DNA from: Mesostigma viride
Lineage: Eukaryota; Streptophyta; Mesostigmatophyceae; Mesostigmatales; Mesostigmataceae
DNA: 64,000 nucleotides
NCBI GenBank assembly: GCA_009746045.1
Contig: RPFO01000175.1
Location: 1,247,001-1,311,000 of the forward strand
Direction: 5' to 3'
This document shows, one piece after another, positions 59,255 through 64,000 of this stretch. The notes under the pieces are model-generated. The model was given only the letters and a program-made list of their open reading frames with translations, was not told where the DNA came from and made no database searches. Both the position numbers and the translations under genes were made by a program. Every line of letters starts with the position of its first letter. Within the stretch, counting starts at the first letter, position 1.

Positions 59255-60192
59255 GGACGTGCACTCCCTCACCCTCCAGCGCGTCATGCAGCTCGACCGC
59301 GCCTGCCCTGCCACCTTCGTCACCCACCACGTGCCCAGCATGACCGCCCTCTACGGCGCCGCCAGTGGGTACGCCGAGGGAGGCCCCTCCTCCCCGGATG
59401 CCACCTGGGGCTCCTCTGCTGCCGCCGCCGCTTATTCCGGCATCCCTGGCGGTGCCTCTGGCAGCAGGCTCTTTGACGGCCCCAACGACTTCTTTGGCGA
59501 GTCGTCATCGGCGTCGCAGCGTGGGGGGGGGGCGGGGGCGGGGGCGGGGGCCAGCATTCAGAATCGTACGGGGGTAGGTCCGGTCGACGATCGGACGCGG
59601 ACCCTGGGAGCTCGTACGCGTCCCTGGGCCAGGGGGGGGGCGTGGGGGCCGACGCCAGTAGCCGGTGGGTTGTCGATGACACGTCCCCTGTCTATTGGAG
59701 GGATGGGGACGGTGGCGGCGGGGGTGGGGGCGTTTCCCGTGCGGGTGGGAGTTTAAGCAGCGCGGGCGCCAAGGTGTCGACCTTCTGGAACCGCGCCAAG
59801 AAAGGGGTGGAGAAGTTCTCCTCGGACGCGCTGGCGCGGGTGGATAGCAGCGGGGGCGGGGGCGCCGGGACGCCCGGGGGCGGGGCCAGTGGCGTCCGGG
59901 GCCTGTTTGCGGGCATCGTGGGCGTGGTCCAGGCGACATTCTCGGGGGCAGGGAACGATGCGGACGGCGGTGGTGGGAGCGGCCGGTTTTATGCGGGGAG
60001 CGGAGAGTACGGGTATGGGTATGGGTTGAACCAGTCGCCCGTGTCGAGCCGGGCCGGGGGGTCGGGTCATGGGGGTGACATCGGGAGCATCACGTGCGCG
60101 GTGGTCGCGGTGGATGGCATCGTTTGGGGGGGTTCCGGGGGGGACAGGTGGCGTGCTGGGACGCTGAGGGGCTTCTCCTGCGGCTTCATGAG
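59255..60192 (+). CDS. WD40-type inositol polyphosphate 5-phosphatase, exon 3 with two frame slips
   Basis: After W-DVHSLTLQRVMQLDRACP the frame stays open through a Ser/Gly/Ala-rich linker to a G10 run (59523-59532). The likely protein then continues one frame over: HSESYGGRSGRRSD, AKVSTFWNRAKKGVEKFSSD and SITCAVVAVDGIVWGG. At G-runs near 60126-60143 it shifts again to QVACWDAEGLLLRLHE, which ends at a good donor (GAG|GTGAGG). FRA3-type proteins have this same order (a basic W-N-R-A-K-K-G helix, then DGxxWxG, then a WDxxG strand). Each slip equals one missing G, so sequencing or assembly error is likely; a real pseudogene is the alternative. Confidence 0.7.
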
Positions 60193-62058
60193 GTGAGGGG
60201 GGCGATGTCATTTGGGGGGGGGGATGTGGGGTAGATGTGGGGGCAGATGTGGGGGTAGATGTGGGGGTAGATGTGGGGGGGTAGTGTGGGGGTGGGGGTG
60301 GGGGTACGTGCGGGGGTAGATGTGGGGGTAGATGTGGGGGTAGAGAAGGGTCCTCCGTGCCTACATCTGTCCCTCCTTCACCCCCAGCTCTTCAGGCTGC
60401 GCGGCGGTGATTAGCTCTTGCGGGGGTGCTTTGCAGGGGGGGGTTGCTCTCGGGTACCAAGTTGCCAAGTCGCCAAGTTGTGTGGTTAGAGCGTGTGCTG
60501 AGGCATCTACTGCTCTGATCACAAATGTCGGCCTCTTCAAGTGTGAGGGCTTGCTTGCAGGCTTGACTTGACGATGCATCTGTCTTGCAGGCTTGACTCG
60601 GCTGCCCATCGGTCGTGCAGGATTGAGGTGGATGAACGTCGGTCTTGGGGCTGAAGGTGGCTGCCCACTGGTTGCGCGGGCGGCGGTGATCATAGGTCAC
60701 CATACCATACATGTGGATTTCCGTAAATCACCAGTGGGTTACGTGGCAAAGCCACCCACCCTGAACTTCTTTCTTGGTTTGCATGCTTGACTACCAGGCA
60801 TCCACGTCGGCTCCTGCCGTGTAATGGCAGTGTGCACGGCTCCCATGGATTGGATGCTTGGAACCATCCCTTGGTCGTTTTGCGGAGCGTCTTCTTCCCC
60901 TCCTGGCCAAGAACTCTGAGAGTCGTAGTCGACAGCGAGACCTCTTGTAAGACCTTTTGTGGCCAAGGAGGAAGACTCGGCGGTCACCCCACATAGCGTT
61001 TGAGTCACGGGGTCCCCATTGGAAGTTGTACTGATGAACATTTGAAGTTGTTTGCGTCATGTGCGTGCTGTGCCGCTGGATTCGTTATGCTTTTATTCCG
61101 TCCTGAGTGTTGATTATTTTTCGCTGGCATGCCCGCTCCATCTTTGAATCGACAGGCCCCCCTCTCCGATTCACCGACAGCCACAGGCCCCGACTTTGTC
61201 AGCAGCCTCTGCTGTGTCGGCGGCCACGTGTGGGCGGGGCATGCATCGGGCAGGTGTGTGGGGCATGGAGGCATGGATGTGCGGGTCGTGCCATTTATTT
61301 CCACAGGAAGGTGCTTGGGGCGGCCATATGTGGGCAGAGCAGGTGAGTGGGGCATGAGGCCACGGATGGGCGAGGTATGCTGCCCGCCTTTTCTTCGATG
61401 CTTATGCTTTCTTTGATGCTTATTGGCATGCAATTCATATATTTGGGCTACGAGATGGAATGGAGGCAGCGTCACTGGTCATCTAGGCGCAGAAAGCTCA
61501 GTGGCACTTCTAGGCACCTTTAATGCGAGAGGTCCATTGTTTAGCTGTTAGTGGCTAGGCTCTTACTAGTCGGCCCTCCATACTGTTGGCACTCCATATC
61601 ATTTAGTGGTCTGCCTCACCACCCCCTGGAAACTATGCAGACTACTATTATACTACTATGCCTAACACAACATTTTTGCTATTATTTGTTAGTGCTCCGC
61701 CTCACCACCCCCTGGAGACTCTGCCTATGACTACTATGTTACTATGCCTATCACAGCATTATTGCTATTTTTTGTTAGTGCTCCGCCTCACCACCCCCTG
61801 GAAAGTGTGCAGAGTACTGCTTTGTGTCAGGCAGAAGGTAACTTGAATCAATTAAAATTTTTATTGAAGTTTCTCAGAAACCAAGTGCATAATATCCTTT
61901 TAATCTCGGAGAATCTAGGAGGGCACATGGACCAATTATTCCTTGTATGGAAAATACACCCTTATCTCACCCTCTCTACTTCCTTTGCCCACATGGCCCT
62001 GGCCATCCCTGATTTTTTTCCACGTGTTATATATATATATATTCCAAATTCAATGCAG
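60193..62058 (+). other. 5-phosphatase intron(s); one small exon not located
   Basis: The stretch begins with GATGTGGGGGTA-type tandem repeats (60225-60345). By comparison with the family about 25 residues (roughly C-x-C-x-F-G-x-R-L-W-V-G) are missing between exon 3 and the next exon, so a short exon probably lies here. A weak candidate near 60388-60460 is out of phase. AGTGCTCCGCCTCACCACCC and CTGGARACT repeats occur at about 61590-61805. Confidence 0.5.
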
Positions 62059-62169
62059 GGTGCGGGTGTTCTCCATTGTGACAAGTGGCGAGATCGGACG
62101 CTGGCAGGCGCACCCCAGCGGGGAAGGCGTCGCATCGATCGCCACCACAGGACGGCTGGCATTCACGCG
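62059..62169 (+). CDS. WD40-type inositol polyphosphate 5-phosphatase, later exon
   Basis: 111 nt between AATGCAG and GTAAGC. It reads VRVFSIVTSGEIGRWQAHPS, then GEGVASIATTGRLAFTR, entered in phase 2 and left in phase 2. It matches the WD40 segment with a strand, a short turn, a W-x-AH and the start of the next blade, just before the 'ANHGG-x-RGWN' block and catalytic domain expected further downstream. It is interrupted by the window end. Confidence 0.75.
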
Positions 62170-62589
62170 GTAAGCGTGTCAGCTGGGGGAAGGGTAAGCG
62201 TGTCAGCTGGGGGGGGGAAAGCAACCAGTCAGCACAGCGTGTCAATCGGTCAGCACAGCGTGTCAACCGGCAAGTATTGGCTGCCATGCCGGCAGGCAGG
62301 TCTTACGCTCTGCTGCACTCATCCCCACGGCATTGCGATCGAACTTTGTTTATCCTAGGAAGCAGCCAGCCCCTTCTGTACACACTCGCTGCGAACCAAC
62401 GATATCGGTTCGCCATACGCAGCATCCCCCTTGCCTCTTGGTTTCTCTTGGTGCACAAGGTTGTTAATATACCACGTGACGGTGATGACGGCAGCCTTCA
62501 CCGGTCCTACATGCTTTATTTTACCAGATCCAAATATGGCTGACTCAGCCCACCTATCACTCGCCCCCTCGCATGCTGCTAGGTTGTCT

Positions 62590-64000
62590 CTGTGCCCACC
62601 TATTGCACCCCCCCCCCCCTCACGTGATCCTTGGTCATCCCTGTCCCCACCTATTGCACCCCCCCCCCCTCACGTGATCCTTGGTCATCCCTGTCCCCAC
62701 CTATTGCACCCCCCCCCTCACGTGATCCTTGGTCATCCCTGTCCCCACCTATTGCACCCCCCCCCCTCACGTGATCCTTGGTCATCTCTGTCCCCACCTA
62801 TTGCACCCCCCCCCCTCACGTGATCCTTGGTCATCTCTGTCCCCACCTATTGCACCCCCCCCCCTCACGTGATCCTTGGTCATCTCTGTCCCCACCTATT
62901 GCACCCCCCCCCCTCACGTGATCCTTGGTCATCTCTGTCCCCACCTATTGCACCCCCCCCCCTCACGTGATCCTTGGTCATCTCTGTCCCCACCTATTGC
63001 ACCCCCCCCCTCACGTGATCCTTGGTCATCTCTGTCCCCACCTATTGCACCCCCCCCCTCACGTGATCCTTGGTCATCTCTGTCCCCACCTATTGCACCC
63101 CCCCCCCCTCACGTGATCCTTGGTCATCTCTGTCCCCACCTATTGCACCCCCCCCCTCACGTGATCCTTGGTCATCTCTGTCCCCACCTATTGCACCCCC
63201 CCCCTCACGTGATCCTTGGTCATCTCTGTCCCCACCTATTGCACCCCCCCCCCTCACGTGATCCTTGGTCATCTCTGTCCCCACCTATTGCACCCCCCCC
63301 CCTCACGTGATCCTTGGTCATCTCTGTCCCCACCTATTGCACCCCCCCCCCTCACGTGATCCTTGGTCATCTCTGTCCCCACCTATTGCACCCCCCCCCC
63401 TCACGTGATCCTTGGTCATCCCTGTCCCCACCTATTGCACCCCCCCCCCTCACGTGATCCTTGGTCATCTCTGTCCCCACCTATTGCACCCCCCCCCCTC
63501 ACGTGATCCTTGGTCATCTCTGTCCCCACCTATTGCACCCCCCCCCCTCACGTGATCCTTGGTCATCTCTGTCCCCACCTATTGCACCCCCCCCCTCACG
63601 TGATCCTTGGTCATCTCTGTCCCCACCTATTGCACCCCCCCCCCTCACGTGATCCTTGGTCATCTCTGTCCCCACCTATTGCACCCCCCCCCCCTCACGT
63701 GATCCTTGGTCATCTCTGTCCCCACCTATTGCACCCCCCCCCCTCACGTGATCCTTGGTCATCTCTGTCCCCACCTATTGCACCCCCCCCCTCACGTGAT
63801 CCTTGGTCATCCCTGTCCCCACCTATTGCACCCCCCCCCTCACGTGATCCTTGGTCATCTCTGTCCCCACCTATTGCACCCCCCCCCCTCACGTGATCCT
63901 TGGTCATCCCTGTCCCCACCTATTGCACCCCCCCCCCTCACGTGATCCTTGGTCATCTCTGTCCCCACCTATTGCACCCCCCCCCTCACGTGATCCTTGG
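62590..64000 (+). repeat. 49-bp minisatellite, about 29 copies, running off the window
   Basis: The unit is CACCTATTGCACCCCCCCCC, then TCACGTGATCCTTGGTCATC, then YCTGTCCC. Units differ mainly in the length of the C-run (7-10) and in one C/T site. It lies in the intron after the last visible 5-phosphatase exon and continues past 64000. Confidence 0.97.

Noticed and set aside
60388-60460. Missing small exon of the 5-phosphatase gene
   Set aside because: A CCCCCAG acceptor and SSGCAAVISSCGGAL reading are suggestive, but the phase does not match exon 3 and the donor is poor.

Overview
The window looks like nuclear DNA from a eukaryote of the green (plant/algal) lineage. Genes are spliced with GT-AG introns. 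One gene is a WD40-type plant inositol polyphosphate 5-phosphatase, and another encodes a plastid-targeted-looking SnoaL/NTF2-like protein. The rest is dominated by transposable elements, micro- and minisatellites and long introns. A streptophyte alga with an expanded genome would fit, but the species cannot be fixed from the sequence. No bacterial operon structure, rRNA or convincing tRNA was seen.

Layout. 1-2957: 3' half of a Ty3/gypsy chromovirus pol (partial RT, RNase H, integrase, chromodomain). 3017-11622: a long unrecognised ORF split by a nested LTR retrotransposon (3981-10133) with apparently identical LTRs, a GGAAA target duplication and an unusual gag-IN-PR-RT-RH order. 11675-14945: a minus-strand hypothetical ORF, a tandem pair of unknown repeat elements and minisatellites. 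15015-18002: a (TTG)n tract, a C-rich repeat-filled intron and the last exon of a POT/PTR2 peptide transporter. 19931-25707: a TTAA-bounded piggyBac-like element, LINE debris, a reverse transcriptase inside 79-bp perfect inverted repeats, and a G26 tract. 26911-29161: a five-exon minus-strand SnoaL-like gene. 29300-34023: motif clusters, a LINE 3' part, and foldback structures around a 1.5-kb (TTG)n tract.

34511-41181: two exons of an MtnA (methylthioribose-1-phosphate isomerase) homologue. They are separated by a 5.5-kb intron that is mostly a 75-bp minisatellite of about 56 copies. The gene's next intron starts in a (GTGG)n tract and carries a complete LTR retrotransposon (42512-51493, TSD GCAGG) with gag and protease but no visible RT. 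The 3' half of the MtnA gene was not found. 52752-54525: mariner-like (TA) and hAT-like (8-bp TSD) elements. 54914 to the window end: the 5' part of a 5-phosphatase gene (WD40 half). Its introns are full of tandem arrays, one of which is six perfect extra copies of its own 3' splice site.

Two themes run across loci. First, intronic tandem repeats seem to be built from neighbouring exon-intron boundaries. Second, many reading frames break by the equivalent of one missing base, several of them in G/C homopolymers, which could be assembly error rather than gene decay.
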